Source: Saccharicrinis sp963677655 (GTDB lineage: Bacteria > Bacteroidota > Bacteroidia > Bacteroidales > Marinilabiliaceae). Taken from it: a DNA stretch of 64,000 bases. The DNA lies in assembly GCA_963677655.1 (NCBI GenBank), contig OY782088.1, one strand, 5' to 3'. The translations under genes and the position numbers were made by a program. The notes under the pieces are model-generated. The model did no database searches and was not told the DNA's origin. It saw only the letters and a program-made list of their open reading frames with translations. Below are positions 6,766-16,266 of this stretch, piece by piece. Position 1 is the first letter of the stretch. Every line of letters begins with the position of its first letter.

Positions 6766-9267
6766 TTATCCAATAATATAACTGCCTATTTGATATATGT
6801 ACAAGGAAATAAACCAAGCTGCTAGTGTACTGAAAATTGCGGTTGCAATAGCTCTTAACCATCCTGCTTCTTTTATTAAAGCTGCAATTACTGCAATGCA
6901 AGGAAAATAAAGCAGAATAAATACCATAAATGAAAAGGCTGTTAAAGGGGTAAATATTTTTTGTCCGGATTTTGGACCCTTTTCATACCTTCTGTTTTTT
7001 AATTTCTCAATAAGTGAAGCAGAAGTTTCATCAGCTTCTAAATCTGCTTGGTATAATATTCCCATTGAGCTTACAACAATTTCTTTTGCTGCCATTCCTG
7101 TAATAATACTAACTCCCATTTTCCAATCAAAACCTAATGGATATAAAACCGGACTAATAAAATGTCCCAATTGACCTATGTATGATCTTTCGAGATGTTC
7201 TTCAGCTCTTGATAGTTCCAAATCCTCAATAATATTTCTTTTATCTTCATCAGTGAGTGTATTGTTGCTTTGGGTTTTGGTCATTAAATCATTATAATCT
7301 TTTTTATACTCAATGTGTTGTGGAAAATAACCTAAGGCCCAAATTATTATTGATGAGAATAAAATAGTTGTACCCATTTTCTTTAAATATTGAGTAGCCT
7401 TTTGCCCCATGTGAATAAGTGTGTTTTTTAAAGTAGGTAATCTATATGGAGGTAATTCCATTATAAAAGGAACCTTATTAACCTCTATATTTGAAAGATT
7501 AAAAAACACTCCGATCCCTATCGCAAGTAGTATCCCAATACCATAAATTGCTAATAGGATAGAAGCTTGATATTGATTAAAAAATGCTGCAATTAATAGA
7601 ACATAAACAGGAAGTCGTGCACTGCATGACATGAAAGGTATCATGAACATGGTTTTTAAACGATCTTTCTTGTTTTCAACAGTTCTTGTGGCCATAATTG
7701 CTGGAACATTACAGCCAAAACCCATAATTAATGGAATAAATGCTTTTCCATGTAAACCCAGTTTACTCATTAATTTATCCATAATAAAGGCTGCTCGTGC
7801 CATATATCCTGAATCTTCCATCAGAGACAGGCATCCAAAAAGAATCAAAATGTTTGGTAAAAATATAATCACTCCTCCAATACCTCCTAAAATTCCATCA
7901 ATAATAAGATCTTTTAGAGGGCCGGTTTGTAAGGAATTACTAATCCAGTCAGATAGCAATCCAATTCTGGAATCAATCCAGTCCATGGGATACCCTCCAA
8001 TACTAAAGGTAGCCTTAAAACTTAACCAGATTATGGCAATAAAAGATACTATTCCCCAAATAGGGTGTGTAAGAAATTTGTCAATATCCCGATTTTCTAG
8101 AACAGAATTATCTGGCTTTTTTATGTTTTGAGATACTAATTCCTGTATAAAAGCATACCTGCGGTGTATTAAGTCGATATTGAGTTCTTCATTCAGAGCA
8201 GTTTCTATATGATCTTTTTCATATTGAACAATCTTTGATATATTTTTATATATCTCATTGATCTGTATTTGATTTATGAGTTTATCATCTCCTTCAAGCA
8301 AACATATTGATATAAATCGAAAATAGTTTTTGTTAAACAAATTTGCTGTTTCAATTAATTTCTTAGAGATTTTTTGAATAGACTTTTCTATTACCTCACC
8401 ATAATTAACACATTTACGTTGATATGTACTATTATTCTTATAGTAGTTAAGGGCCGTTTCAAATAAGTTTTTAATACCTATACCTTTATCTGCAACTGTT
8501 GGTACTACAGGAATGCCTAATGAATCTGATAATTTTTTACAATCAATAGACCATCTATTGCGTTCAACCTGGTCATACATATTTAAAGCCATCACCATTG
8601 GTATATCTATATCCGCTAATTGCATTGTGAGATATAGGTTTCTTGCAAGGTTAGATGCATCTGTAATATTAATAATGAGGTCTATTTCCTCTTCTAATAA
8701 ATGTTTCCTTACAAATAATTCTTCATGTGAATATTCTGTAATAGCATAAATGCCAGGTAAATCAAAAATTTTAAAACTATGTTCTTTAAATTTATATATA
8801 CCAGTACTAACATCAATTGTAACTCCTGCATAGTTTCCTACTTTATTTTTAGAACCAGAGGCATGGTTAAATAATGATGTTTTACCTGTATTAGGATTTC
8901 CAATTAAAGCGATATTTAGATTTTTTTTATCAGATATATTGGCTTTGCGTGTAAAGCTTTGATATAATGGTTCTGTGTTACTTGATTTATAATTCGGTAG
9001 TTGTTTTGCAATTCTATGCGGTATGACTTGTATTTTTTCAGCATCTGCTTTACGTAATGAAATTCTGTATCCTAAAATTTCATATTCATAAGGATCTTGT
9101 AATGGAGCTCGTTTAATGATTTTAACTTCTGAACCATAAATAAATCCCAACTCAGAAATACGTTTTTTAAAGGAAGAGCTCCCATCTATTTTATATATAA
9201 TAGCCTTTATTCCGGGCTTTAAATCACTTAGTTTATTGGTTTTAAATGTAGTTTCAAGTTTATTCAT
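6766..9267 (-). CDS. feoB: Ferrous iron transporter, FeoA-FeoB fusion
   Basis: An 833-residue inner-membrane Fe2+ transporter. Residues 1-80 form a FeoA-type SH3-like domain (KLSDLKPGIKAIIYKIDGSS). The cytosolic FeoB GTPase follows: G1 at about 117-125 (GNPNTGKTS), G3 DLPG and G4 NMYD. A helical linker leads to the C-terminal permease with paired Gate domains (FIPLIMGFGCNVPAIMATRT and SCSARLPVYVLL) and about ten membrane segments. FeoA-FeoB fusions are common in Bacteroidota. The gene heads an operon with the Cys-rich small protein downstream, and a good Bacteroidota promoter lies about 50 bp upstream. I see no Fur box that I can defend. Confidence 0.97.
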   Translation of the reverse strand: MNKLETTFKTNKLSDLKPGIKAIIYKIDGSSSFKKRISELGFIYGSEVKIIKRAPLQDPYEYEILGYRISLRKADAEKIQVIPHRIAKQLPNYKSSNTEPLYQSFTRKANISDKKNLNIALIGNPNTGKTSLFNHASGSKNKVGNYAGVTIDVSTGIYKFKEHSFKIFDLPGIYAITEYSHEELFVRKHLLEEEIDLIINITDASNLARNLYLTMQLADIDIPMVMALNMYDQVERNRWSIDCKKLSDSLGIPVVPTVADKGIGIKNLFETALNYYKNNSTYQRKCVNYGEVIEKSIQKISKKLIETANLFNKNYFRFISICLLEGDDKLINQIQINEIYKNISKIVQYEKDHIETALNEELNIDLIHRRYAFIQELVSQNIKKPDNSVLENRDIDKFLTHPIWGIVSFIAIIWLSFKATFSIGGYPMDWIDSRIGLLSDWISNSLQTGPLKDLIIDGILGGIGGVIIFLPNILILFGCLSLMEDSGYMARAAFIMDKLMSKLGLHGKAFIPLIMGFGCNVPAIMATRTVENKKDRLKTMFMIPFMSCSARLPVYVLLIAAFFNQYQASILLAIYGIGILLAIGIGVFFNLSNIEVNKVPFIMELPPYRLPTLKNTLIHMGQKATQYLKKMGTTILFSSIIIWALGYFPQHIEYKKDYNDLMTKTQSNNTLTDEDKRNIIEDLELSRAEEHLERSYIGQLGHFISPVLYPLGFDWKMGVSIITGMAAKEIVVSSMGILYQADLEADETSASLIEKLKNRRYEKGPKSGQKIFTPLTAFSFMVFILLYFPCIAVIAALIKEAGWLRAIATAIFSTLAAWFISLYIYQIGSYIIG

Positions 9268-9727
9268 TTTGCCGGATCTAAATTGAAATGTTTTACGAAG
9301 TTTGTTTTATTGTTACCTCTGCAAAATTATGGTTATAAGGTAATTCCATCAATCCCAATTAATAGGGTATTGTTTTTTGAATTTTAAGATAGACTTTTTA
9401 TTGTGCAGTATATCAACTTATTAGGGTGTATTTAGTGCTGTTTTTGAATAATAGATATGTGCGATTAGAATAATTGAATAAAAAGTTAAAATATACTGTA
9501 TATCATTTGATTGTGAAAACAAGGAGTTTGTTTCTGAGAAATCATTTTCTTAGTGTAATTACTGTAAATGATGAATAGAATCAATTTATATCATCAAATA
9601 TTGGGATTGTAGTTAAGATTTCAAGGGGCTTATTTTGTAAAAGAATAATAATCTGAGCTCGAATAAAATTAAAGAACTCAGATTAAAAGGAAATGTATTT
9701 ATTCAACAAGATAAACGATAAAATCAA
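9268..9727. other. 460-bp gene-free region between feoAB and chemoreceptor
   Basis: This is a divergent region holding the feoAB promoter. Near its other end, 9650-9657 (AATCTGAG) and 9677-9684 (CTCAGATT) form an 8-bp stem with a 19-nt loop, 44 bp before the chemoreceptor start. That may be a leader hairpin. Nothing else is recognisable. Confidence 0.45.
9322..9352 (-). promoter_or_regulatory. Bacteroidota-type promoter for feoAB
   Basis: On the minus strand TTG at 9352-9350 is followed after 20 bp by TAATTTTG (9329-9322), a full match to the TTG-N19/20-TAnnTTTG pattern. The predicted transcription start is near 9316, which leaves a leader of about 48 nt. Confidence 0.6.
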
Positions 9728-11224
9728 ATGGTATTAAGAAATTGGAAAAACTTAAAACTCGATTATAAGTTTTCATTAATTTTTGGTTCTATAACACTGT
9801 TTTTATTACTGCTAATAGGTTATGTATTTGTCAGGTTTGGGGATTATGAACAACATGTAATCAGTAAAAAGTATTTGTATACTCAACTAACTGAATTATA
9901 TAATAGTAATTCTGAGGAAATGCAGCAATGGATGAATTTTTTTGCAACTCAAGATGATTCATTTATTAAAAAAGAGGAAGATTGTAGTCTGTATAAATGG
10001 ATGAATAATAGTGATAAAGAATATCTTAAGGAGTTAATTCCAGAGCTGGATACTATTTTTGATCAATTTACAAAAAAACATCATGTTTTACACCAGCATG
10101 TGCATGCTTTCAATAATTTTCATAAAAGTGAGGTTGACTTCATAGATTCAAACAAATTATTAAGAGAGAAAACAATTTATAATAATTGGGAGAACTTGCA
10201 GGAAGTAATCATGAAAATTAAGTTAATGCTTGAAGAAGAGGCCTTGCTTGTTGATAGTCAATTAATACAAAGTAACAGGGGATTCAAATTTAATATTTTA
10301 CTTGTTTGTGCAATTGCTATATTGTTTGTTGTTTGCATGTCATTTGTTATTTCAAAAGGTATATTATTACCTATTTATAATAATATTGAATTTACACATT
10401 CTCTATCCAAAGGAAATTTAAAAGCAAATATTTATAACGATGAGAATAATGAAATCGGGGTTTTATCTAGATCTCTGCAATCGATGAAAGAGAGAATACA
10501 AGATATTATTGTATCTATTCGTACCGGAAATAATAGCATACAAAAAGCAGGAGAAGAATTAAATCATCTATCGAACCATATGAGTTCCTCAGTAAAGGAA
10601 CAGGCAGTTAATATGCAGGAAATCTATTATAATATGAAAGAAATAGGTAATGCTATTCAAAATAATGCAGAAAATGCATTAGATACTGAGAATAAATCTG
10701 TACAGGTAAATGAAAAAATAAAGCATATATCAAATTTATCAGGCAAAGCATTTGATGCAACACAGCAAATCTTAGAAAAGATTCAGGTAGTAACAGCAAT
10801 GGCTCGACAAACAAATATTTTAGCTTTAAATGCTTCAGTTGAAGCTGCAAGAGCAGGTAATCATGGTAGAGGTTTTTCTGTAGTAGCATCTGAAATAAGA
10901 AAGTTAGCAGACCAAAGTAATCTTGCAGCAGTTGAGATTATTGAGGCGGCTCAAAATAATTTTAATTTATCTAAAGAGATGACTAATAATATTGCTGAGT
11001 CCCTTCCGTATATTGACGATACAACTATTCTAACAAAAGAGATTAGTAACAATTGCAGGGAGCAAAGCCAAAGTGTTGCGAATGTAAATTCTTCTTTGCA
11101 ATTATTAAATACAAGTATTCAAAACAATACAAATGTGTCTGAACGATTGAATAGTAGTTCTGTTAATTTATCAGAACAAGCAGTTTCGCTTAATAGATTA
11201 ATGATGTTTTTTAAGGGTGCTTAG
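9728..11224 (+). CDS. Methyl-accepting chemotaxis protein
   Basis: A 498-residue chemoreceptor with TM1 near residues 17-37, a helical extracytoplasmic sensor of about 150 residues, TM2 near 190-212 and a HAMP domain. The cytoplasmic signalling domain has its conserved tip near residue 367 (QTNILALNASVEAARAG). Unlike the receptor at 3.4-5.0 kb it has no basic C-terminal extension; it ends in FFKGA. The sensor is unlike that of the other receptor, so it should respond to a different ligand. The last 14 bp overlap the convergent acetyltransferase gene. Confidence 0.93.
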   Translation: MVLRNWKNLKLDYKFSLIFGSITLFLLLLIGYVFVRFGDYEQHVISKKYLYTQLTELYNSNSEEMQQWMNFFATQDDSFIKKEEDCSLYKWMNNSDKEYLKELIPELDTIFDQFTKKHHVLHQHVHAFNNFHKSEVDFIDSNKLLREKTIYNNWENLQEVIMKIKLMLEEEALLVDSQLIQSNRGFKFNILLVCAIAILFVVCMSFVISKGILLPIYNNIEFTHSLSKGNLKANIYNDENNEIGVLSRSLQSMKERIQDIIVSIRTGNNSIQKAGEELNHLSNHMSSSVKEQAVNMQEIYYNMKEIGNAIQNNAENALDTENKSVQVNEKIKHISNLSGKAFDATQQILEKIQVVTAMARQTNILALNASVEAARAGNHGRGFSVVASEIRKLADQSNLAAVEIIEAAQNNFNLSKEMTNNIAESLPYIDDTTILTKEISNNCREQSQSVANVNSSLQLLNTSIQNNTNVSERLNSSSVNLSEQAVSLNRLMMFFKGA

Positions 11225-11735
11225 ATACGACTTTCTTTGTTTCAACTATTGATTTGTATTCTTCAAATCCCATACTCTTGTATGTTTTTATGGCGTTTGG
11301 ATGATCAAGATCGCAGGTGTTTAGTTGAATCCAAGCAGGATTGTAACTCCATGCTTTTTCAATAGTTTTTGAAAGTAGATACTTACCGTATCCTTTTCCA
11401 ATAATTTTTTGTACCAGACCGAAATACAATATTTCAACATAATTCTCTTCTAATACCAGTTCGCAGTAACCTGCAAATTCACTATTAATACTGAAGCTGA
11501 AAATCTGAGTTGTATCTGAGTTAATTATATTATAAAGGAGATCAGTATTCATAAATATTCTGTCCAGCCAGTTGTAATGTTCTCCTACTTTCTTGTAAAT
11601 TTCTAAATAGCTTTCAATAGAAATAGGTTTTTCAAGTTTGATGAGTTCTATTTCATTTCTTTCCTTAATATGATAATCAACTATTTTGGGAAGTTTGAGA
11701 AAAGTGATTGTTGATTTAACAGTTTTATAAGGCAT
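11211..11735 (-). CDS. GNAT-family N-acetyltransferase
   Basis: A 174-residue GNAT protein. The acetyl-CoA-binding motif A is seen as LVQKIIGKGYGKYLLSKTIE, preceded by the beta strands EFAGYCELVLEENYVEIL. The C-terminal segment HPNAIKTYKSMGFEEYKS is the typical motif B tail. The substrate cannot be told from the sequence. It lies downstream of hcp on the same strand but is separated by a strong hairpin. Its 3' end overlaps the convergent chemoreceptor gene by 14 bp. Confidence 0.88.
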   Translation of the reverse strand: MPYKTVKSTITFLKLPKIVDYHIKERNEIELIKLEKPISIESYLEIYKKVGEHYNWLDRIFMNTDLLYNIINSDTTQIFSFSINSEFAGYCELVLEENYVEILYFGLVQKIIGKGYGKYLLSKTIEKAWSYNPAWIQLNTCDLDHPNAIKTYKSMGFEEYKSIVETKKVVSKHP

Positions 11736-11759
11736 TTTTTATTACAAATAAAAGAAATT

Positions 11760-11784
11760 CCCCATTGTAAGAAATACAATGGGG
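11760..11784 (-). terminator. Hairpin terminator after hcp
   Basis: A perfect 10-bp stem (CCCCATTGTA/TACAATGGGG) with a 5-nt loop lies 53 bp after the hcp stop. On the minus strand a U-rich stretch follows. Confidence 0.7.
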
Positions 11785-11836
11785 AGGAAAATTACTTATC
11801 ATTCTATAAATATAACCTATGAGAAAATAGGTGGTA

Positions 11837-13483
11837 TTATGCTAAAATCATTTTTTCAATATCTGTTTTTACATCTGTAATTCCACCAATATTGAAAGTT
11901 TCAATTAAAATTTTTGCCACGTTTGGCGATAAGAAAGCCGGAAGTGTTGGTCCCAGGTTGATGTTTTTAACTCCAAGACTTAATAAAGCAAGTAGTACAA
12001 TTACAGCTTTCTGTTCGTACCATGCAATGTTATAAACAATTGGTAAATCGTTAATGTCTTCCAATTCAAAAACTTCTTTAAGTTTCAAAGCAGTAACTGC
12101 TAATGAGTATGAATCATTACACTGACCGGCATCTAATACTCTTGGAATGCCACCAATATCACCTAATGGAAGTTTGTTGTATCTGTATTTTGCACATCCT
12201 GCAGTTAATATTACAGTATCTTGAGGAAGTTCTGTTGCAAAGTCAGAGTAATAGCTTCTGCTATTCATTCTTCCATCACAACCTGCCATTACAACAAATT
12301 TCTTAATTGCTCCGCCTTTTACTGCATCAACAACTTTATCGGCTAATTGTAATACCTGGTTATGAGCAAATCCTCCAACTATTTCTCCAGTTTCAATTTC
12401 TGTTGGAGAAGCACATTTTTTAGCATGCTCAATAATTACACTAAAGTCTTTAGGTTGACCGTTTTTTCTGTCTGCAATATGAGTACATCCTTCAAAACCA
12501 CTAGCTCCGGTAGTATAAATTCTGTCTTTATAACTGTCATTAGGAGGTACAATACAGTTGGTTGTAAACAAAATTGGACCGTTAAATGATTCAAATTCCT
12601 CTTTTTGTTTCCACCATGCATTACCATAGTTTCCTACAAAATGTTCATATTTTTTGAATGCAGGGTAATAATTTGCCGGAAGCATTTCACTGTGTGTATA
12701 AACATCAACACCAGTTTCTTCTGTTTGCTTAAGCAATTCTTCCATATCTTTTAAATCGTGGCCAGAGATTAAGATAGCGGGATTGTTACGGACTCCTATA
12801 TTTACTGAGGTGATTTCTGGATTTCCAAAGCTTTCTGTGTTTGCTTTATCTAATAAAGCCATAACATCAACACCATATTTACCACATTCAAGCACCAAAC
12901 CAACTAATTCGTCAGCATTTAAAGTGTTGTTTGTTGTGGCAACTAATGCTTTTTGGATAAACAGGCTGATTTCGTTGCTTTCATAACCCAGATTTATAGC
13001 ATGTTCTGCGTATGCAGCCATACCTTTTACTCCATAAGTTAATAATTCTTTTAGGGAGCGAATATCTTCGTTTTCTATTGATAATATACCAATCGCAGGT
13101 GCTACTTTTAAGAAATCATCTTTAGTAGTTCCTGAATAATTAATGCTGTGTTCGTCAGATGGTAGTTCAATACCTTTAGCAGTCAATGAATCTTTTATTT
13201 CATCTCGAAGTTGAATCCCTTCATTGATTTTAGCTTCAATTTTACTACCATCAAAATTAGCATTTGTAATTGTAATAAATAAGGCGTCAATCATATACTT
13301 ATAAGCCTTACTGTTGTCATCATTAGTTTGTGCAGCAATTGCATTAACATTTGCTAATCCCTTTGTTACGAAAAGTAATACATCTTGTAATGCAGCAACT
13401 TCGTCGGTTTTACCACATACACCTTTAACTGTACAACCTGTTCCTTTTGATGCTTCCTGACATTGATAACAAAACATACTCAT
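11837..13483 (-). CDS. hcp: Hybrid cluster protein (Hcp)
   Basis: Hcp carries a [4Fe-4S] cluster and a hybrid Fe-S-O cluster. It reduces nitric oxide to N2O (historically hydroxylamine to ammonia) in the cytoplasm. The 548-residue length is standard. The N-terminal cluster motif is C5-x2-C8-x8-C17-x5-C23, the spacing of the anaerobe-type enzymes. Further conserved ligand regions include SGHDLKDME, HSEMLPANYYP, TTNCIVPP, GCTHIADRKNGQ, AGCDGR and LTAGCAKYRYN. It follows the iron-sulfur protein gene on the same strand after 86 bp, so the two probably form an operon. The divergent Crp/Fnr-type gene supports NO-responsive control. Confidence 0.97.
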   Translation of the reverse strand: MSMFCYQCQEASKGTGCTVKGVCGKTDEVAALQDVLLFVTKGLANVNAIAAQTNDDNSKAYKYMIDALFITITNANFDGSKIEAKINEGIQLRDEIKDSLTAKGIELPSDEHSINYSGTTKDDFLKVAPAIGILSIENEDIRSLKELLTYGVKGMAAYAEHAINLGYESNEISLFIQKALVATTNNTLNADELVGLVLECGKYGVDVMALLDKANTESFGNPEITSVNIGVRNNPAILISGHDLKDMEELLKQTEETGVDVYTHSEMLPANYYPAFKKYEHFVGNYGNAWWKQKEEFESFNGPILFTTNCIVPPNDSYKDRIYTTGASGFEGCTHIADRKNGQPKDFSVIIEHAKKCASPTEIETGEIVGGFAHNQVLQLADKVVDAVKGGAIKKFVVMAGCDGRMNSRSYYSDFATELPQDTVILTAGCAKYRYNKLPLGDIGGIPRVLDAGQCNDSYSLAVTALKLKEVFELEDINDLPIVYNIAWYEQKAVIVLLALLSLGVKNINLGPTLPAFLSPNVAKILIETFNIGGITDVKTDIEKMILA

Positions 13484-13569
13484 GATTTCTTAGTTTAATA
13501 TTTTGATTTTTTAATTTACTTTATTGATAATAAGATGTCAATAGTTTCAGTTCAACTTTTAACTCGTCT

Positions 13570-14451
13570 CTATACCCACTCTTCTGAAAGAACTTCACCT
13601 TCAATAGAGATTATAGCTCTTTTAATTGGAATTTTCCTATCTGCTTTTTGTAAAGCTTGTTGTGCTAATCCCATTAAACCACCACAGCATGGTACCTGCA
13701 TAATAACAACCGTAAGTGAGTTAATTCTAGCATCGTCTATTAAAGAAACAAGTTTATTTAAATAGATTTCCATACCATCATCCAACTTTGGACAAGCATT
13801 TGCTAATACCTTGTTCTTTAAGAATTTTTGATGGAAATTTCCCATTGCAAAAGGAACACAATCTGCAGCTAATACCATATCTGCTTCTTTAAAAAAGCTT
13901 GCAGCCGGATTAATTAAATGCATTTGAACAGGCCATTGACGTAATTCAGATGGTTGGTCAGCTTTAGCAGGTTCAGAAGCTAAAGAAAAACCACCTCTCT
14001 TTATTTCTTTACTTTGAGAACCAGGGCATCCTCCTCCTTGATGAGCCATTGGTATTACTTCTTCTTTGCTGTGCATAGCATTAATTACTTCGCTTAATTC
14101 AAAATCATATTTATCCTGATTCGCTTTTAAATATCCCATGCCTTCTTTTAAGAATCCAATTTCATTATGGTCCTTAAGATGTTTAAGGTGTGCAATAATT
14201 GTGTTTTTGCCTTGTTTAACCATTTCGGCAATCACCTTAACTTCGTTGTAGGCTTCAGCTTCACGTCTTTCTATTTCCATTGCTCCTTGAGGACAAGTAC
14301 CCAGGCAAGCTCCTAAACCATCGCACATTAAATCACTAATTAATCTGGCTTTACCATCTATTATTTGCAAAGCACCTTCATGACAGCCAGGAACACATTG
14401 TCCACAACCATTACATAATTCTTCGTTTATTTTAATTATATCTCTTTCCAT
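13570..14451 (-). CDS. 4Fe-4S dicluster protein linked to hcp
   Basis: A 293-residue protein whose first 60 residues are a 2[4Fe-4S] ferredoxin domain with two clusters of Cys (CNGCGQCVPGC and CDGLGACLGTCPQGA). The rest has conserved Cys-containing stretches, among them GGGCPGSQSKE, LAADCVPFAMGNFHQKFL, ANACPKLDDG and VPCCGGLMGLAQQ. These resemble the ferredoxin-like proteins commonly encoded next to hcp in anaerobes. It is likely the electron donor or redox partner of Hcp; this is inferred from position and cluster motifs, not from a known activity. It is the first gene of the hcp operon and lies downstream of the shared palindrome. Confidence 0.85.
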   Translation of the reverse strand: MERDIIKINEELCNGCGQCVPGCHEGALQIIDGKARLISDLMCDGLGACLGTCPQGAMEIERREAEAYNEVKVIAEMVKQGKNTIIAHLKHLKDHNEIGFLKEGMGYLKANQDKYDFELSEVINAMHSKEEVIPMAHQGGGCPGSQSKEIKRGGFSLASEPAKADQPSELRQWPVQMHLINPAASFFKEADMVLAADCVPFAMGNFHQKFLKNKVLANACPKLDDGMEIYLNKLVSLIDDARINSLTVVIMQVPCCGGLMGLAQQALQKADRKIPIKRAIISIEGEVLSEEWV

Positions 14452-14474
14452 TGTTTTCGTTTTTATTTCTATTA

Positions 14475-14482
14475 CAAAGATG
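14475..14482 (-). promoter_or_regulatory. Putative -7 element of hcp operon
   Basis: The minus strand reads CATCTTTG, close to TAnnTTTG. The transcription start would be near 14471, which puts the centre of the palindrome at 14504-14519 about 41 bp upstream. That is the position typical of class II activation by Crp/Fnr proteins. No good -33 element is seen, as expected of an activator-dependent promoter. Confidence 0.4.
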
Positions 14483-14503
14483 CAGTCCTATAATTCATTT
14501 TTC

Positions 14504-14519
14504 TGTAACATATGTTACA
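14504..14519. promoter_or_regulatory. Crp/Fnr-type (HcpR-like) operator
   Basis: A perfect 16-bp palindrome, TGTAACATATGTTACA, lies in the divergent interval between the iron-sulfur/hcp operon and the Crp/Fnr-type gene. Dyads of this type are bound by Crp/Fnr-superfamily NO regulators (HcpR, Dnr). It overlaps the ATG at 14512, an argument against that being the regulator's start. Confidence 0.75.
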
Positions 14520-14592
14520 AAGGCGAAAAAAAACGTATATTTCAATGATTTTTTTCGATTTAAGAACTATTAGACTAAAGAAATATTTATAT

Positions 14593-15264
14593 ATGATACA
14601 GGATTTTCCTTTTTTAGAAAAGAGCCCTCTTTTTCGTGGATTAACAATCAATGAAATTGCGTCAGAATTTTCAGAAATACATTACCAGGTGAAAAAATAT
14701 AGTAAAGGTCAGATGGTTGTGAGCGCAGGAGACATTGTTGACCGGTTATTAGTAGTTTTAACAGGAAGTGTGAAAGGAGAGATGGTTGACTTTTCGGGAA
14801 AAACAATTAAAATAGAAGATATTGAACCTCCTAAACCTTTAGCTGTAGCCTTTTTGTTTGGAAAATCGAATACTTTTCCTGTAAATATTATCGCCAACGA
14901 AGATTCAGAATTGTTAGTTATACCAAAAGAATCAGTTTTGAAACTTTTTCAGGAAAACAAGAACATACTACTTAATTTCTTAAATTCAATTTCAAACAGA
15001 TCTCAATTTTTATCGCAGAAAATTAAGTTTTTAAATTTTCAAACTATTAAAGGAAAGATAGCTAATTATTTGCTACAAATAGCACAAGGAAAAGAATTGG
15101 TTGTTTTAGATAAATCACAAAATGAATTAGCGGAATTATTTGGTGTAACAAGACCTTCTGTAGGAAGAGGAATCAGAGATTTACACAATGATGGAGTGAT
15201 AGAGGCAAGTGGAAAGTCGATAAAAATAATTGATTTTAATGGATTAAAAGAATGCCTTAAATAA
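14593..15264 (+). CDS. Crp/Fnr-family regulator, HcpR-like
   Basis: A 223-residue transcription factor with an N-terminal cyclic-nucleotide-binding-type beta roll (YSKGQMVVSAGDIVDRLLVV), a dimerisation helix and a C-terminal winged helix-turn-helix (NELAELFGVTRPSVGRGIRD). The only Cys is near the C-terminus, so it does not have the Fnr iron-sulfur ligand set. With hcp divergently encoded, an HcpR-like regulator that senses NO, perhaps through haem, is the best reading. I chose MIQDFPFLEKSPLF as start because it matches the family's N-terminus; the ATG at 14512 lies inside the operator. It probably autoregulates through the shared palindrome. Confidence 0.85.
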   Translation: MIQDFPFLEKSPLFRGLTINEIASEFSEIHYQVKKYSKGQMVVSAGDIVDRLLVVLTGSVKGEMVDFSGKTIKIEDIEPPKPLAVAFLFGKSNTFPVNIIANEDSELLVIPKESVLKLFQENKNILLNFLNSISNRSQFLSQKIKFLNFQTIKGKIANYLLQIAQGKELVVLDKSQNELAELFGVTRPSVGRGIRDLHNDGVIEASGKSIKIIDFNGLKECLK

Positions 15265-15376
15265 TTTAAAAAATAGTTTGATCCATACGCAACTATTAAT
15301 GCTTTTCGTAGTCAAATAAACAACAACCTAAATGAATAGTTTGTTGTTAAATTATTAAAAGAGAAACGAAAGGATT

Positions 15377-16135
15377 ATGAAAAAGTTGAGATTGGTTTTA
15401 CCTTTATTTTTAGGAATGATATTTTTTTCATCTTGTAGCGATTTGATTGATGGAGAAGAAGGTGAAAATGAAGATTGGTGGATAACAACTGGGACTGTAG
15501 TATTAAACGATAATAGTTTTTATATAGTAACAGATGATGGTTTTAATTTTGGACAAAAAGATAACTCAATTAGTGCATCAGAGTTTGAAGATGGAATGAG
15601 GCTACTATTTTATTATGAAGTAGAACAAGAAGCAACAGATTCCGAACTATTAGATTACTATATAGAAATTAAAGATTATAATGAAATTCTTACCAAGCCC
15701 ATATTTAATTTTACAGAAGAAACTACAGAAGAGATCATAGATTCAATAGGAGAGTCGCCCATTCATATCGTTGATACCTGGTTTACTGATGATTATTTAA
15801 ATGTACAGTTTGAGTATTATGGAGATAATTTGATGCACTATGTTAATTTAGTTTATGATAGTAATAATCCGACATCTGATAATGGAGAGATTTTATTAGA
15901 ACTTAAGCATAATGATAATGGTGATAATTGGAATTATGTGCAGTGGGGAATAGCTTCTTTTGATATAAGTCAATTGCAGTTAGAAGATAAAACAAGTGTA
16001 GATATTTTTGTAAGAAGTTGGGGTTATTATGACGAATATGAATATAATAAGGTTTTGACTTATGACTATTCGGTAGAAGAGTTAAGTAGTTTTTCAAAGA
16101 AATTTAATCAGCTCTCAAATTCAGTGATAGAATAA
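15377..16135 (+). CDS. NigD-like lipoprotein
   Basis: A 252-residue exported lipoprotein. The signal peptide ends in the lipobox FFSSC (Cys at about 20) and is followed by an acidic linker. The body resembles the NigD-like family of Bacteroidota: an N-terminal small beta domain (residues 35-110, starting DWWITTGTVVLND) and a larger C-terminal beta domain from about 120. The family role is unknown; NigD was named for proximity to a bacteriocin-type locus. It is a single gene followed by its own terminator, so neighbours do not add function. Confidence 0.75.
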   Translation: MKKLRLVLPLFLGMIFFSSCSDLIDGEEGENEDWWITTGTVVLNDNSFYIVTDDGFNFGQKDNSISASEFEDGMRLLFYYEVEQEATDSELLDYYIEIKDYNEILTKPIFNFTEETTEEIIDSIGESPIHIVDTWFTDDYLNVQFEYYGDNLMHYVNLVYDSNNPTSDNGEILLELKHNDNGDNWNYVQWGIASFDISQLQLEDKTSVDIFVRSWGYYDEYEYNKVLTYDYSVEELSSFSKKFNQLSNSVIE

Positions 16136-16150
16136 TCACACTAAATTTTA

Positions 16151-16180
16151 AAAAGGAGTGAAATTTTTCACTCCTTTTTT
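16151..16180 (+). terminator. Rho-independent terminator after NigD-like gene
   Basis: Stem AAAAGGAGTGAAA/TTTCACTCCTTTT with a short loop and a T run, 15 bp after the stop. Confidence 0.85.
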
Positions 16181-16266
16181 TATTGCTATAATTGATTGAA
16201 TCATATTGAATTATACTATACATGTTAATTTAGCCCATAAAAAAGTTAACTTTTTTACAATTTTGA

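Noticed and set aside
6722..6901. N-terminal extension of the Cys-rich Feo protein
   Set aside because: It would overlap the end of feoB out of frame; the family is about 50-60 residues and starts at the membrane helix.
14512..14592. Earlier ATG of the Crp/Fnr-type regulator
   Set aside because: It lies inside the palindromic operator, and the extra 27 residues do not fit the family's N-terminus.
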